A DNA stretch of 64,000 nt from Roseiconus lacunae (GCF_008312935.1 NZ_VSZO01000053.1:186001-250000), one strand, 5' to 3'. Shown: positions 1 to 9,460, counted from the first letter of the stretch. The notes: generated by a model not told the origin, from the sequence alone. Translations and numbers: made by a program.

Positions 1-1352
1 AAGTCGGTCCCTTGCACTTCGGAAATCGATGTTTCGGTCGATAGCATCAAGTCTTCGACACGTATCTCAATCGACTGCATGGTGCTTAGCGATGTGCTTT
101 GTTGCCCCATCGCTTCAAAAATCTGACTTGCCGCAAGATCCAGTTCGGTCCAACGCCGGTTCAATGCCTCGGATGCTTCTGACGCCGAAATGTCGCGTTG
201 GTTTCTGAGATCGTCTGCGGTCGCGCTAAGGATTTGAAAGAGGTCCGATGTCCCTGGGAATTCCAAGTGGTCATCACCGGCGTATTGGATGTTGGTCGTA
301 TCGATGGTGGTGTAACGACCGGTAGTCGAGTCGGTGATCACCTGTTGTCCGGTAAAGCTGATCGGTACCGTCGTCGCGCCATTGTCGACACTGAGCGTTC
401 CCGAAGCTTGTAAGTTGACTTGCCCGGAAAACCCGGCAGAAATGCTGGTGGTGTTCACATAGACGGCTTGGCCGCCGGGACCTTCGACGCGAAGATCGGT
501 ATCGGCACTGGTGAATGAAACCGGATCGCCGCCGTTAAGCGACACCGTTCCGAACGCACCGGTACCGCTCGTGTCTTCGATCGTCAATTCGTGGGCGCCC
601 AGGTTTCCGATCACGGTGTCACCACCGGGGGAACTTACGCCGGTCGCGACGCCGGAAGCCCCAAGATAGCTTGTCGCCGTGTGGCGTACCTGAAGCGTTG
701 ATCGACCGATCAGTGTATCAGTACCGCCGCCGTGCTTCGCACCGCTGTAGCCAACAAGAATGGTTGATTGACGCCCCGAAGCACCAAAGATTTCTTTTCC
801 CGAGTACAACGTATCGATCGAAATCGATTCACCGATATGAGTTTGGCTGCGCTGACTTGAACCGATGTAGGTCGAGATCGGTAGACCGTCTTCAAACGTC
901 GGTGATGAAAATTCGTAGGGCGGTTGATCGGATCGGGTGCCACCGAACAAATAGTTCCCGTTGAATTTGGTCGTGCTAATCGACTTGGCTTGTTCCAATA
1001 ACGCTTCGATTTCGGTCGCCAACGATTCACTTTCATCGGGATCGAGTGACTGGATGCCTTTTTGCACCAAGGTTTTCGCGTATGTGACCAAATCGGACGC
1101 ATCTTGCAGGTGGGAGACGCTTGTGTTTAAGGTCGACGTCGCGATCTGGATCGATTGTTTGTCGGCCTGTAGCTTCACATATTCCGTTTTTAGGGAGCGG
1201 ACCTGACGAAACTCGAGAGGCGATTCTGACGCGGCGTGAAATTTCACGCCCGAAGAGATTTCCTTTTGTGCTTGGAACAGCGTTGCGTTGTGCAAGTTGG
1301 AAAATCGGATCGCGTTTCTGGTAAAGCCGGCGGTGGTGACGCGAGTTGTCAT
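1..1352 (-). CDS. flgL: Flagellar hook-associated protein 3 (hook-filament junction), 3' end cut by window edge
   Basis: FlgL forms the second junction ring between hook and filament outside the cell. About 450 codons stay open on the minus strand to base 1 with no stop, so the C-terminus is missing. I chose the ATG at 1350-1352, six bases after the flgK stop, with an AGG about 7 bases upstream. The start MTTRVTTAG and the following helical region (SSGVKF, then a long coiled N-terminal domain) match the conserved D0/D1 part of FlgL and flagellin-like proteins. The middle is rich in Gly, Ser and Thr, as expected for surface-exposed domains. It is the last visible gene of the leftward flagellar block and is probably cotranscribed with flgK. 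Confidence 0.88.
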   Translation of the reverse strand, partial: MTTRVTTAGFTRNAIRFSNLHNATLFQAQKEISSGVKFHAASESPLEFRQVRSLKTEYVKLQADKQSIQIATSTLNTSVSHLQDASDLVTYAKTLVQKGIQSLDPDESESLATEIEALLEQAKSISTTKFNGNYLFGGTRSDQPPYEFSSPTFEDGLPISTYIGSSQRSQTHIGESISIDTLYSGKEIFGASGRQSTILVGYSGAKHGGGTDTLIGRSTLQVRHTATSYLGASGVATGVSSPGGDTVIGNLGAHELTIEDTSGTGAFGTVSLNGGDPVSFTSADTDLRVEGPGGQAVYVNTTSISAGFSGQVNLQASGTLSVDNGATTVPISFTGQQVITDSTTGRYTTIDTTNIQYAGDDHLEFPGTSDLFQILSATADDLRNQRDISASEASEALNRRWTELDLAASQIFEAMGQQSTSLSTMQSIEIRVEDLMLSTETSISEVQGTD

Positions 1353-1357
1353 GAACG

Positions 1358-3322
1358 TTACCTGATGATCGAGAATAGCTCGTTGAGCATGTTGTCCGTC
1401 GTTTGGATGATCCGCACGGCGGCTTCGTATGATTTTTGATACTGCTGCAGATAAACGATTTCCTCGTTTAGATCGACCGCCGATGTCGCATCACGTTCCT
1501 CCTCCAAACGAAGCTTATACGTGGTCAAGCTTTCGTTGAGACGAGTGTTCGATTGCACTTGGAATCCGATCTCCGTTGCAATCTCATCGAGGTATTCCGA
1601 AAACGTTCGGTCCCCCGGCATCACAGTCGCATCGCGGATGGCGATGAATGCTGGCAGGTTGGATGTATCTGAGAGGTCGCCTGTTTTTCCCGCCGCCAAG
1701 CGTGTCGGATTATCGAGAAGTTTCGAATCCACTTCGATGGTGCTCGCGTCCACTCCGGAAAAGAATGAATTGAGCTGTAAGCCTGACGTCAATCCGACTT
1801 GGTCAGGGTCGCCGACGAAGGTCGACGAAAACTCATCGGCATGATTGAGCGTTCCGGCACTGAATGCAACTGTCGTTCCGTTGGGCAGTTCGATCGGAGA
1901 ACCTGCTTCGTAGCCCTCTCCGACATTCAGCTGCGCGACCGGTTCGCCGACCGAGTCAAACACATTGACGATCAACCCGGTACCACGCCCGATCGTTCCC
2001 GATCCGTCGACCCGGAAGGTGTAGGTCTCGTTGCTGTCGCCATCATAGGTGCCGCCAAGTTGCGCGACGCTGGTGCCGGTAACGGACGACAAGTCCGGTT
2101 CGGTATCGACTCCGCCGGCAAAGTCGAACGACAAGCCGGGCAAGGCAGAGATTTGAAGTTGATTGGTCGCCGCGCTGACCGAAGCCGATAAACCCGATAA
2201 CCCGGAGATTTGCGCCGCGACGTCGTCGAGACTCTCGACGTCCGGATCGATGGTGATCGTATGAAGCTGGCGAACGCCATTCGCATCGGTCACGCCGATG
2301 GTAAATTCGCCGGCTTGGAGATCGGCATGTTCGATCACCGTGGAAAGCGGATCTGTCGACGAGTCAGAAACGATGTTCCCGATTAAGTTCTGAAAACCAC
2401 CGTCCGGCCCGACGCCAGTTCCGTGCACTTGGTTCATCGTGTTGATCAAGCCATTGGCAAGCTCATTCAGCTTTTCTTCAAAGGCGGGGATCGTTTCGTT
2501 GTAGGCGGTCAGCAATGCCCCGATTCGTCCGTTGTCCAGGGTCAGCGGGGTTTGCCGTTCGTCCATATAGATTTCGAGCTGTTCCGGCGAACCACCCACT
2601 CGGATCGAGTTTTCGTTGACGCCCTGTTGAACGGAGTGCCGCCCGATCATCAAACTTAGCGTGCCGTCTTGTCGTTCACTACGAACCAAGCCGACCATTT
2701 CGGCAAGGCGATTGAGTAGCGCGTCGCGTTCATCGAGTTCGTTATTGTGCTCGAGGTCGCGGGCTTCGAATCGCGAGATCTGCACGCTCAGATCGCTCAA
2801 TTGAGCTAACTCGTCATTAACGTTCTCGACTTCGTTGTCGACTTGCAAGCGAATTGTCTTTTTCAGATCCTGCAGCTGCGAGACGGTGTTTCGGATCGCT
2901 TCGGCAAATTGTTGACCGGACTCCAGAACTGCTTGACGCTGGGTCGCTTCGTTGGGGCCGGACGAAAGATTGGTAAACTCTGATAGAAGCTGATTGAGGG
3001 TATCGCCGATGACGTTGTCACCGGCTAACAACGTCGATTCGATTTTATTTTCGATGTTCAGCGAAGCTTCAACGTAGCTGACATCGGAGATCACGCTGGT
3101 CAGGGTCGATTCGGTGACTTGATCATGAAGTCGACGAATGTAATTGACCTCAACGCCGTTGCCGATGCGATGTCCGGCGACCACGTTGGGATTCAAATTG
3201 GCGAGTTCGACGCGGCGGCGGTGATATCCGGGAGTATTCGCATTGGCCACGTTGTTGGAGACAACATCGAGGGCCACTTGAGCGGTACGGAGCGCGGTCA
3301 AGCCGATATTAAAACTGGTCAT
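1358..3322 (-). CDS. flgK: Flagellar hook-associated protein 1
   Basis: FlgK (654 aa) is the first hook-filament junction protein, exported through the flagellar secretion system. The N-terminus MTSFNIGLTALRTAQ and the rod/hook-type signature NNVANANTPGY at residues 23-33 are diagnostic. The C-terminal helix (last ~40 residues, with QQYQKSYEAA and NMLNELFSI) is the conserved D0 partner helix. The reading frame extends upstream to 3409, but the ATG at 3320-3322 gives the canonical start, has an AAGGAA ribosome-binding site and follows the upstream flgN-like stop by two bases. The large variable central domain (roughly residues 200-550) is where family members differ in length. Confidence 0.95.
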   Translation of the reverse strand: MTSFNIGLTALRTAQVALDVVSNNVANANTPGYHRRRVELANLNPNVVAGHRIGNGVEVNYIRRLHDQVTESTLTSVISDVSYVEASLNIENKIESTLLAGDNVIGDTLNQLLSEFTNLSSGPNEATQRQAVLESGQQFAEAIRNTVSQLQDLKKTIRLQVDNEVENVNDELAQLSDLSVQISRFEARDLEHNNELDERDALLNRLAEMVGLVRSERQDGTLSLMIGRHSVQQGVNENSIRVGGSPEQLEIYMDERQTPLTLDNGRIGALLTAYNETIPAFEEKLNELANGLINTMNQVHGTGVGPDGGFQNLIGNIVSDSSTDPLSTVIEHADLQAGEFTIGVTDANGVRQLHTITIDPDVESLDDVAAQISGLSGLSASVSAATNQLQISALPGLSFDFAGGVDTEPDLSSVTGTSVAQLGGTYDGDSNETYTFRVDGSGTIGRGTGLIVNVFDSVGEPVAQLNVGEGYEAGSPIELPNGTTVAFSAGTLNHADEFSSTFVGDPDQVGLTSGLQLNSFFSGVDASTIEVDSKLLDNPTRLAAGKTGDLSDTSNLPAFIAIRDATVMPGDRTFSEYLDEIATEIGFQVQSNTRLNESLTTYKLRLEEERDATSAVDLNEEIVYLQQYQKSYEAAVRIIQTTDNMLNELFSIIR

Positions 3323-3324
3323 GC

Positions 3325-3852
3325 TTAGCAATTCCTTCCGAAGATTTTCTCGGCCGGCAATTTCGTCGATTGCCCGTCTGCTTGGTAACCTTGGCGGTCG
3401 TCGGTGCACTGCAAGACGCCCATCAAGTATCGTCGATGGAAATCCATCGAATAGAAGATGACGGCTTGATTCGCTGTCAGCGTATGCCGTGCTTGCTCAA
3501 TTCGGTCTCGTACCGCAATCCGCCGTTGATCCAACGATTCGACCTGATGGTCCGACGCTTGGCGGATCAATTGGCGTAGACCTTGAGACTGTGGTTTGGC
3601 AGAGTCTTCTGATTCGGGAAGTTGTTCGAGCAATCTCTCACGTGATTGCCGGCTCTGTTCAGAACGCTCACGTAGCCGATCGATTAACGGCGTGACCTGA
3701 TCAAGGACTTCCGGGGTCGGCCCCCTGACACCTTGCTTGTTCAGCATGGTGGTCATCGCCTGATTTAACTCTTCGAGCGTTTCGGCCAAGCGTTCTTCGA
3801 GCGCGAGGTGTCCTTCGAGCATTTCATCGTATTGATCGGTTTGCAGTCTCAT
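3325..3852 (-). CDS. FlgN-like flagellar export chaperone
   Basis: This 175 aa, strongly helical, charged protein sits directly upstream of flgK, where FlgN, the cytoplasmic chaperone for FlgK and FlgL, is often encoded. Seen in the sequence: repeated Glu/Arg/Gln-rich heptads (LEERLAETLEELNQAM, a middle RERSEQSRQSRERL stretch and DQRRIAVRDRIEQA), no signal peptide and no membrane segment. The length is close to the usual FlgN size (about 140-160 aa). Assignment rests on position, length and coiled-coil character; FlgN sequences diverge strongly. Its stop lies two bases before the flgK start, so coupled translation is likely. Confidence 0.6.
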   Translation of the reverse strand: MRLQTDQYDEMLEGHLALEERLAETLEELNQAMTTMLNKQGVRGPTPEVLDQVTPLIDRLRERSEQSRQSRERLLEQLPESEDSAKPQSQGLRQLIRQASDHQVESLDQRRIAVRDRIEQARHTLTANQAVIFYSMDFHRRYLMGVLQCTDDRQGYQADGQSTKLPAEKIFGRNC

Positions 3853-3921
3853 GGTGACTCCATCAATTTGTGGGGTGAATCAATCACAACCCGCTCCGTC
3901 AGTTAGTTAACGGTTGGGCAA

Positions 3922-4260
3922 CTAGGAAACTTGCGAAAGGCTTTCCCCAACTGAGGGTTTGCCGCCAGATTGGCTTTCGTATTGTCCGGCTAACATCTTT
4001 CCTACGCCCAAAGCGTCGGATTCTGCGAGATGTTTACCGACAAACATGTCAAAGAGACCGCCAAAGGAGTCACTCGATTCGCTACCGAAAAATCCTTCGT
4101 CAAGAGAATTACGCATTTCCTTGAGCAGCATGGATACAAACACCGATTCGAATTCGGTCCCAAGTTGTTCCATGTTTTCTGCCGAAGCACCGACGCCGTT
4201 CCCGAGCGCTGACATTCCGGTCGGGGCTGTCATCGGCATGCTAGATGAAATCGCATCCAT
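3922..4260 (-). CDS. flgJ: Rod-binding protein, FlgJ N-terminal domain only
   Basis: This 112 aa protein matches the rod-capping N-terminal domain of FlgJ: the block LGTEFESVFVSMLLKEM at about residues 33-49 and the FDMFVGKHLAES segment are typical. Enteric FlgJ carries a second, peptidoglycan-hydrolysing domain; here the gene stops after the rod-binding part, so another muramidase must open the wall for the rod. Single-domain FlgJ is common outside gamma-proteobacteria. It lies 17 bases after the flgI stop, within the leftward operon. There is no signal peptide, consistent with export by the flagellar apparatus. Confidence 0.85.
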   Translation of the reverse strand: MDAISSSMPMTAPTGMSALGNGVGASAENMEQLGTEFESVFVSMLLKEMRNSLDEGFFGSESSDSFGGLFDMFVGKHLAESDALGVGKMLAGQYESQSGGKPSVGESLSQVS

Positions 4261-4277
4261 TGCTTTTTCCTGCAGAG

Positions 4278-5582
4278 TTATTCAATGACTAGTTCGGCTT
4301 TCAACGCACCATGATTTCGTAGCGAAGTCATGATGTTGATCAACGTCGTCGGAGATACGGCGAGTGTGTTTAGGGCGGTCGCCAAATCACCGACCGTCAT
4401 CCCGGCAGGCAGGACGTTGTACCGTCCGCCACTTTCAAATAGTTCGATTCCCGTCCGAGGAAGGACCGTGGTGTCACCACCGGCGAGCGGATTGGGCTGA
4501 GAGACGACGGGCGTCTCGTTGGTCGCGATCACGATGTTCTCGCTCGCGAACAAGACCGGTGCAATCTTGACGTGATGACCAAAGACAACCGAACCGGTCT
4601 TTTGATTGATGACGACACGTGCCGGGGTGTCGGGGGTGACACGCAGGTTTCCAATGATCGAAACAAACTGGGTGACTGAGTCACGAAATGCCGGAGGAAT
4701 ATAAACGTCAACGGTACCGCTGTCGGTCGCACGCGCGTATCCGGGAAATGTGCGGTTCAACACATTGGTAATTTCGGTCGCCGTTGAATACGACTTGTTT
4801 CGCAGGACGATCCTTAGTCGACCTTGGTTGACGATATTGGTGCAAGGGATTTCACGTTCGACAATCGCCTCGCAAACACCGACGGTTGGATGGTTCACCT
4901 GAACGGAGGCCGCATTTCCCTGCGCGCTGATCCCGCCTCCAATGATTGGCCCTTGGGCGATCGCGTAGATTTCATCATCGATACCACGAAGTGCCGTTTG
5001 GTTTAGCGTTCCTCCACGCAAACTGGACGCATCATCGGCGACCGAGACGGTGACGAGGATCGTTTCGCCCTTGCGCGCAAACGCAGGAATCTTTCCCGAA
5101 ACCAAGACCGCCGACATGTTTTGCGTGTCAACTTTGCTAACACGCATCCCTTTCCGCAGGTAGAAGTTCGTCGCCATTTGACGCGTTTGCAGGGACTTCC
5201 CACCGGTACCGCTTAGTCCCAGCACCAGCCCTTCACCGGAGACGTGGTTAACGCGATCGCCTTCCATGAAAGTGATGTCTTTGATCCTGACCGTCGGATC
5301 GAATCGTGACTGAACGGACGGAAGCGTAGGCAATCCTGCGTTCGGTTCTGCACCGATCCCCGCCAGCGGATTGAGCGGATTGGCGACTGCCGGAGTCTGT
5401 AGCGGTGCCGCAGGCAAGGGCGCGGCGGGCTGGGCTTGTCCGATCCCCGGCTGCTGCGCGCCCCCAGGCGGCAAGGCAGGCAAGCCTTGGGCGCTAGCGC
5501 CGGTCGTCAATCCAACCGTGCTCATCACAAGCATGGCTGCGATGATTCCAAAGATCGATCTGCGATTCAGGCGTTTGCTCAC
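4278..5582 (-). CDS. flgI: Flagellar basal body P-ring protein
   Basis: FlgI is the periplasmic subunit of the P-ring around the rod. The frame opens at a GTG at 5648, inside flgH, but that start has no ribosome-binding site. The GTG at 5580-5582 places a classic Sec signal peptide at the N-terminus (SKRLNRRSIFG, then a hydrophobic stretch ending ASAQ), has AAGAG upstream and gives 434 aa, so I prefer it. After a Pro/Ala/Gly-rich linker of about 60 residues, which is longer than in enterics, the mature domain starts with VRIKDITFMEGDRVN and GLVLGLSGTGG, both hallmark FlgI motifs. It is cotranscribed with flgH upstream and flgJ downstream. Confidence 0.92.
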   Translation of the reverse strand: MSKRLNRRSIFGIIAAMLVMSTVGLTTGASAQGLPALPPGGAQQPGIGQAQPAAPLPAAPLQTPAVANPLNPLAGIGAEPNAGLPTLPSVQSRFDPTVRIKDITFMEGDRVNHVSGEGLVLGLSGTGGKSLQTRQMATNFYLRKGMRVSKVDTQNMSAVLVSGKIPAFARKGETILVTVSVADDASSLRGGTLNQTALRGIDDEIYAIAQGPIIGGGISAQGNAASVQVNHPTVGVCEAIVEREIPCTNIVNQGRLRIVLRNKSYSTATEITNVLNRTFPGYARATDSGTVDVYIPPAFRDSVTQFVSIIGNLRVTPDTPARVVINQKTGSVVFGHHVKIAPVLFASENIVIATNETPVVSQPNPLAGGDTTVLPRTGIELFESGGRYNVLPAGMTVGDLATALNTLAVSPTTLINIMTSLRNHGALKAELVIE

Positions 5583-5635
5583 GTGAACTCTTTTTACCAA
5601 ACGAGATTGGTTGTGCACCGTCGACTTGTCGTTGT

Positions 5636-6274
5636 TTAGAAAGGCCACCAGCGATTGAATCGCGAACTCAGCCAGCCTTGATTGGTGAAGGCTTGTTCGG
5701 CTCCTTCGGCATCAAGTGTCAACCGTAAATCGGCGACCATATTGGAAGGGACCATGTTGCCCGGAAGGATGTCATACTGACGCACCACTCCGGTTAGACG
5801 CAGACGGCGAATATCATTTTGAACGCTGATCGATCGGAAACCCTCGATCACCAGATTGCCGTTGGGAAGCACATCCACGACGGTGACACTAAAGCGGTCA
5901 TTGATCGCACGTGCGCTGCGGAATTCGGCGTCACCGCTAAAGTCACGATCGTTGCTGGCGGTCGTTCCGAAATACGCATCGCCCGTGCTACTTCCGATGT
6001 CTCCTCCGAACGCGTAGTCGAAACCTTGTGCGGAACTGCTTCCGCCCTCTTTCTCCATCGTCCGTTCGTCGCGGTTTTCGACGTCAGTGCTTTCGGCAAC
6101 CGTAACCGTCAACGTGTCGCCGCGGTTGCGAGCGACATAATCGCGGTACTGATCGATTTGGTTGGCGCTGCGTCGTTCAAATAGACTCTGAGCCGTAGCG
6201 GTGTCCGCCGAAACGAATATCATCAACATTGAAGTGATGCCGATCCAAATCGTTGTGGTGCGGTATTGGGTCAT
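5636..6274 (-). CDS. flgH: Flagellar L-ring protein
   Basis: FlgH (212 aa) builds the L-ring in the outer membrane. The core motifs are present: RGDTLTVTVAE at about residues 51-61, the RFSVTVVDVLPNGNLVIEG segment and VSNNIR-like positions such as SVQNDIRRLRLTG, followed by VVRQYDI. The signal peptide (MTQYRTTTIWIGITSMLMIF to ATAQS) has no cysteine near the cleavage site, whereas the enterobacterial FlgH is a lipoprotein with an acylated N-terminal Cys. This copy would therefore be secreted unlipidated. The start overlaps the flgA stop by four bases, indicating translational coupling. Confidence 0.92.
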   Translation of the reverse strand: MTQYRTTTIWIGITSMLMIFVSADTATAQSLFERRSANQIDQYRDYVARNRGDTLTVTVAESTDVENRDERTMEKEGGSSSAQGFDYAFGGDIGSSTGDAYFGTTASNDRDFSGDAEFRSARAINDRFSVTVVDVLPNGNLVIEGFRSISVQNDIRRLRLTGVVRQYDILPGNMVPSNMVADLRLTLDAEGAEQAFTNQGWLSSRFNRWWPF

Positions 6275-7350
6275 CGAACAAGTCTCCTTTGCCAGGTCGG
6301 GGCGACGGTGGCCACGTTTTCGCTGACCACTTCGGCGTTAAACCGTTTTCCGGATTTCGGGTTAAGTACTTCAATGGTTTCGCCGGCTCGGCCGGGCTCC
6401 ATCGCCCGGGCGTTTTTAAGGCGAATTTCTCCCGTCCCGGCACGAATGACCACATCGATCAAATCATTGCGTTTGACGATCGGTTGATCCTGTCCGCGGC
6501 GGGTTGCGATCAGGTGACTGGCGAGCAAAATGGTGCCCTGCGCGATGTATCGACTGGTCGTCTTGCCTGTCACCGTTTCGGCATCTACGTAGTCGGCGCG
6601 TGTCGTCACGGTCCGGTCGACCATTTGCACCATGCCAGGAGAAATCGCGGCTCCTCGGGTGATCGGCGTCGATGCAACGGCGACGCGCATCGAAAGACCG
6701 ACGGTGGCGTCAAGCCAAACTTGATGCGGCACCCGCGTTTGCGTTGATCCTTTGGCGATACATTCCAACTGCAGTCGTGTTCGTCCGATCGGAAGTTCGT
6801 TTTTTGGTGAGAGTCCGATCGTTTCTGCTGATAGCATGAACTGGTTGAGAAACGATTCGACTTGGGTAGTGTTGTCCAGGCGAATGTCGATGCGTTTCGG
6901 ATCGATCCCGAATTGCCGACCGAGCTGTGCTTCCAAGATTGCAGCCAACTGGTGGGATTGAGCATCCGGCGAGGTTGAAACGACGGACGTTACGGTTGGG
7001 CCGAGGATTTGGAATTCGGAACGCGAAAAACCAGCGAGTAACAAACGGGTATTAATCTGTCGTTGAGAGACGAGGCAGGGCTTACCATCCTCGACCGAAT
7101 CTAAATCGAGTCGCGAGATCAGCCGTCGGTCGGTCGCCGTTCCGCCCTCCACGCTCGCGACATCACCCACGCGAACGGGGTTCTCGGTGATCGCCGATTG
7201 TGCTGAATTGATGCGGACGACGACTTGTTCCGCCGCCGCTGGCGCTGAGAGAGCGAAGCCCATCGCGATCAGACCGAGAAGGTAGACCCAAGGGAGGCTG
7301 ATAGCGCCGGTAAGCTTCGCTTTCAATCGACAGGTTTGCACTGCATTCAT
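6271..7350 (-). CDS. flgA: P-ring assembly chaperone FlgA (SAF domain)
   Basis: FlgA is the periplasmic chaperone required to assemble the FlgI P-ring. The 359 aa product starts with a Sec signal peptide (hydrophobic residues about 18-40, ending AAAEQ). The C-terminal half contains a SAF-type domain: STPITRGAAISPGMVQM and the end region with GQDQPIVKRNDLIDVVIRAG and TIEVLNPKSGKRF, typical of FlgA. It is longer than the E. coli protein (219 aa) because of an extended N-terminal part, as in many non-enteric FlgA. It lies between flgG (13 bases away) and flgH (4-base overlap). Confidence 0.9.
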   Translation of the reverse strand: MNAVQTCRLKAKLTGAISLPWVYLLGLIAMGFALSAPAAAEQVVVRINSAQSAITENPVRVGDVASVEGGTATDRRLISRLDLDSVEDGKPCLVSQRQINTRLLLAGFSRSEFQILGPTVTSVVSTSPDAQSHQLAAILEAQLGRQFGIDPKRIDIRLDNTTQVESFLNQFMLSAETIGLSPKNELPIGRTRLQLECIAKGSTQTRVPHQVWLDATVGLSMRVAVASTPITRGAAISPGMVQMVDRTVTTRADYVDAETVTGKTTSRYIAQGTILLASHLIATRRGQDQPIVKRNDLIDVVIRAGTGEIRLKNARAMEPGRAGETIEVLNPKSGKRFNAEVVSENVATVAPTWQRRLVR

Positions 7351-7362
7351 CTCGATGCCACC

Positions 7363-8142
7363 TTATCGGACGAGGTCGCTAGCCGAGGAAAGCATCTCAT
7401 CGCCGGCGCGGATCGCCCGTGAATTAATTTCGTAAGCGCGTTGGGCGGTGATCAACGACACAAGTTCGGAGACGACTTCAACGTTCGATCCTTCGATGTA
7501 ATTTTGGCGAACCAAGCCATTTCCGTTTTCACCAGGAATCCCTAAGACTTCGGCGCCGCTTGCGGGAGTTTCTGCGTAAAGGTTGCTGCCTAGGTTTTGT
7601 AGACCGGCGGGGTTGGGGAAACGCGCGAGTTGAATGGTGGGACCGGTCGTGGCGATGCCGTTGACCTGATAGCTGACCACACCGCCGGCAGAGATCGAAA
7701 GGTTCGTCGCTTCCGGAGGAATCGTGATCGCGGGATCCAAGATATAGCCGTCGGCGGTGACGATCTGCCCTTGGTCATCGCGGACGAACGACCCATCGCG
7801 GGTGTAGGCAATGTTGGCGCCTTGCGTGACTTTGAAGAAACCTTCTCCTTCGATCGCCATATGGGTATCGATACCGGTTTCTGTCGGCGTTCCCTGAGAA
7901 AACAGGGTCGTCGTTCCGACGGTACGAACGCCGCTACCGATTTGCAATCCGATCGGTTTGATGATCCCATTGGCCCCGGCCGCGCCGGGAGGGCTGTTCG
8001 TATCGTAGATCAAGTCTGCAAAGTTAACGTGTTTTCTTTTGAACCCGGTGGTGTTGACGTTCGCCAAGTTGTTGGCCGTGTTGTCAATCATCACCTCTTG
8101 GGCACGCATTCCTGTCGCGCTGGAGTAGAAAGCTTTTAGCAT
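7363..8142 (-). CDS. flgG: Flagellar basal-body distal rod protein
   Basis: FlgG (259 aa, close to the usual 260) makes the distal rod. The N-terminus MLKAFYSSATGM and the rod/hook signature NNLANVNTTGFK at residues 24-35 are canonical. LQIGSGVRTVGT, TETGIDTHMAIEGEGFFKV and YTRDGSF in the middle, and the C-terminal helix EGSNVEVVSELVSLITAQRAYE (about 215-236), are all conserved FlgG motifs. The protein is exported by the flagellar secretion system without a cleaved signal. It is separated from flgF by about 100 bases and followed closely by flgA. Confidence 0.96.
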   Translation of the reverse strand: MLKAFYSSATGMRAQEVMIDNTANNLANVNTTGFKRKHVNFADLIYDTNSPPGAAGANGIIKPIGLQIGSGVRTVGTTTLFSQGTPTETGIDTHMAIEGEGFFKVTQGANIAYTRDGSFVRDDQGQIVTADGYILDPAITIPPEATNLSISAGGVVSYQVNGIATTGPTIQLARFPNPAGLQNLGSNLYAETPASGAEVLGIPGENGNGLVRQNYIEGSNVEVVSELVSLITAQRAYEINSRAIRAGDEMLSSASDLVR

Positions 8143-8246
8143 TGGCCTGGGTCGTTAGAGAAAATGATGAAGTCGGTATGACGGGAGGTATTCGAATCGG
8201 TGGCGCCGATGAATGAACGCCGCGCTACCGTGGGGGTGAATCGTTG

Positions 8247-8963
8247 CTAGGAGCGAATGTATTCTTGAAGCGAATCGGCGAGCGAACTGGTCGCCTTTTG
8301 GACCGCCTCGTGTTGTCTCGTGTTGACGATCAATGCGATCAATTCAAAGACCGGCTGCACGTTGGAAAGCTCGTGCTTGTTCTGGATGATCTTGGCAGGC
8401 GTTTCGCTCTCGACTGTCTCCGCACCTCGGGTAAACGCGATCGCACCTAGCGGAACGAGTGACTCGTTGTTTTCAAAAGACACGGCTTGGATCTTCCCGA
8501 TCTCGTCTCCGTTCGCCGAAACGGTGCCGTCGCTTGCGATTCCGATACTCTGTTCAGGGATCTCGGGATCGATCACGATTGCCCCGTTTTCGCCGATGAT
8601 CGGATAGCCGTCTTCGTTAACGAGTTCACCGCTATTGGCGTCACGAAAAAGACGCCCGTTGCGGGTGAGAATCTCTTGATCGCCATTTTGAAAGGCGAAG
8701 AACCCGTCACCGGAAATCGCGACATCGAGGGGCCGGTTCGTATCGACCAAGCGGCCGGGGCGAAAGTCTGTCGTCACCTGCTCGACCTGGGGACCAAGGT
8801 CGTAGGATGATTCGGGAGTGTTCTCGTTGAATCGCTGACGCACTGCCGGTTGAACACGGCGATGCCCGCTACTGTTGACGTGCATTAGGTTATTGCTGAT
8901 CAGCTCTTGGTGCTGAGCCAGCGTTTGCATCGCTGCGGCACCGCTGTAGAGACCGTTGATCAT
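8247..8963 (-). CDS. flgF: Flagellar rod protein FlgF-type
   Basis: This 238 aa member of the rod/hook family has the N-terminal signature NNLMHVNSSG at about residues 24-33, RPLDVAISGDGFFAF in the middle, LTRNGRLFRD, and a C-terminal helix with ELIALIVNTRQHEA. It is slightly shorter than FlgG and more divergent, which fits the proximal rod protein FlgF. The signature is degenerate compared with the typical NNLANVNT. It is the first gene of the leftward block, so the promoter should lie in the 8964-9460 interval. It could alternatively be called a generic hook-basal body protein. Confidence 0.82.
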   Translation of the reverse strand: MINGLYSGAAAMQTLAQHQELISNNLMHVNSSGHRRVQPAVRQRFNENTPESSYDLGPQVEQVTTDFRPGRLVDTNRPLDVAISGDGFFAFQNGDQEILTRNGRLFRDANSGELVNEDGYPIIGENGAIVIDPEIPEQSIGIASDGTVSANGDEIGKIQAVSFENNESLVPLGAIAFTRGAETVESETPAKIIQNKHELSNVQPVFELIALIVNTRQHEAVQKATSSLADSLQEYIRS

Positions 8964-9460
8964 GGACCTTCCGTGGTAGACGTTGCAATTGACTTGTACC
9001 GGTAGGTATCAAGCATTCGATCGCTGTATAAGCTGTGTCGAATATTCCGCTTCCAACGGTGAGCTTATCGGGTCCGGTTGAGCAAGAACGGCGGAGGGTT
9101 AACGGACACCGAGAGCCGTGGTGGTTGGCCGTCGCTTCACGCCTCAGGCCATCTTTCGCCGTAAATCGTCGCCCCGGCAACCGCTCAAGTCTGGTGGGAA
9201 TCCCGCCGCAGGGAGGCGCGTGTGTGTTTAACGCATTGCAGTTCGTCGTCTGCCTCTGATAACTGAGTTCCATGCCGCTAAGGGTTCGCCCTCAATGGCT
9301 TGCGTTTGATCGTTCCGTGTTGGATTGAACGTTGTGCGGTGTCGATAACTTTTAACGATCTGGAAAGATAAGTCGGTCGCGTTGACCTGCACGCGGCCTC
9401 TCCGCGACCAATACTTTTCAGGCAACATGCCGATCGACCTCCCAATCCAAACATTGATCC
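8964..9460. other. Divergent intergenic region between the two flagellar blocks
   Basis: These 497 bases separate flgF (leftward) from fliL (rightward) and must contain both promoters. I see no convincing gene. A possible rightward FliA-type -10 element (GTCGATAA at about 9338-9345, against the consensus GCCGATAA) is present, but the matching TAAA -35 is poor, so it is only a weak candidate. No sigma-54 element with correct spacing was found. Confidence 0.4.
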
